Origin: Mytilinidion resinicola
Taxonomy: Eukaryota; Ascomycota; Dothideomycetes; Mytilinidiales; Mytilinidiaceae
Direction of reading: 5' to 3'
Assembly (NCBI RefSeq): GCF_010093595.1
Contig: NW_022985447.1
Coordinates: 101,218 to 165,217 of the forward strand
Length of the DNA stretch: 64,000 nt
The position numbers were made by a program, and so were the translations under genes. The notes under the pieces were generated by a model. That model worked only from the letters and a program-made list of their open reading frames with translations. It searched no databases and was not told the origin of the DNA. Below, one piece after another: positions 63,550-64,000 of this stretch (positions within the stretch are counted from its first letter, which is position 1; each line of letters starts with the position of its first letter).

Positions 63550-64000
63550 ATGCCTTCTTCCGCCCCTTCTTTCCCTCCTTTCACGCCATACGTACAAGTA
63601 AGCAATAACGTACTTTCATCCAGTCTCTGACTCACTCAATCACACACCCCCAATCAACAAACTACAAAAAGCCACCAACTCCTCAACATCGCCCCTCGCC
63701 ATCCCCCACCCTAAAATGGCCAAGAAAAAGAAGAAGAACCACCCCCCAGCACAACCGCACCCCCCTCCCCCCCCGCTCGAATTCCCGCCCCCTCCCCGCC
63801 TCCGTCTCCCGCATCCTCCCCTTCCTCTTCCTCGGCCCCGTCTCCGCCACCTCCAACGGCCCCTTCCTCACCTCCGCACACGTGACGCACATCCTCTCCA
63901 TCGGCAAATCCCCCGCGCCAAACCCCACCGCCGCCGCCATCACGTACCACCGGCTCGGGCTGCTCGACAAGGCCAGCGCCGACATGGCCGCCGTGGTGGC
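63550..64000 (+). CDS. Dual-specificity protein phosphatase, 5' part (runs off the window)
   Basis: Partial gene cut by the window end. Exon 1 is 63550-63597 (MPSSAPSFPPFTPYVQ), then an intron with donor GTAAGC and acceptor CAAAAAG; exon 2 from 63672 keeps frame. A basic Pro/Arg linker (KWPRKRRRTTPQ) is followed by the entry of a DSP domain: SRILPFLFLGPVSATSN, LTSAHVTHILSIGKSP and TYHRLGLLDKASADM. The catalytic HCxxGxxR is beyond the window, so activity cannot be judged. An ATG at 63716 is out of frame with the domain and is not the start. The acceptor is unusual (A-rich, not pyrimidine-rich), so the junction is tentative; the domain is not. Confidence 0.8.

Noticed and set aside
63683..63985. 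Minus-strand Gly/Glu-rich frame at the window end
   Set aside because: Antisense shadow of the phosphatase exon, whose plus-strand frame shows the DSP entry motifs.
1..64000. A secondary-metabolite, defence or selfish-gene cluster
   Set aside because: No PKS, NRPS, terpene synthase, cluster transcription factor, NLR or toxin-like gene found; the genes are mostly conserved housekeeping functions.

Overview
The window is nuclear DNA of a filamentous ascomycete (Pezizomycotina). Genes are compact and packed on both strands. Introns are mostly 45-75 nt with GTANGT-like donors, CTAAC/CTGAC-like branch sites and YAG acceptors. The gene set (BUD4/anillin-like, RXT3, SNU66, ECM14, SFC1, twinfilin, BTN1/CLN3, bestrophin-like UPF0187) is typical of this group. 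The protein style and a decayed BTB/POZ-like locus suggest Dothideomycetes, but that is inference and I cannot name the species. Gene models below were joined by hand across introns; most joins keep frame and restore family-conserved sequence.

Layout. 0-7 kb: BTN1 (-) and the Rpd3L subunit RXT3 (+). 7-11.4 kb: a gene-poor patch with a broken BTB-like gene, a ~100-bp minisatellite and a MITE. 11.4-24.2 kb: bifunctional PFK-2/FBPase-2 (+), an uncharacterised Pro/Gly-rich protein (-), the large septation protein BUD4 (-) and the mitochondrial helicase MRH4 (+). 24.2-34.3 kb: an orphan HEXXH protein (-), ILV3 (+), a t6A dehydratase (-), a tiny spliced ORF (+), TIM13 (-) and an L-type lectin (+). 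34.9-41 kb: a short-chain dehydrogenase (-), an RCC1-like protein (-), an AT-rich repeat graveyard, then MRPL24 (-) and PTH2 (+) back to back. 42-53.9 kb: SNU66 (+), two RING proteins (-) and the Arf-GEF SYT1 (-). 54-64 kb: the pseudo-carboxypeptidase ECM14 (+), twinfilin (+), the succinate/fumarate carrier SFC1 (-), a bestrophin-like channel with a frameshift (-), and the 5' end of a dual-specificity phosphatase (+) cut by the window edge.

These are mainly conserved housekeeping genes, not a biosynthetic cluster. Several serve mitochondria (MRH4, ILV3, the t6A dehydratase, TIM13, MRPL24, PTH2, SFC1), often as halves of divergent pairs. The least described content lies between genes. At least two related families of short inverted-repeat elements (MITEs) share the core GTACACCTG..TGCCACTG. 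They occur as two full copies each plus solo or decayed ends, and one sits just upstream of MRH4. I see no rRNA, tRNA, CRISPR array or secondary-metabolite backbone gene.
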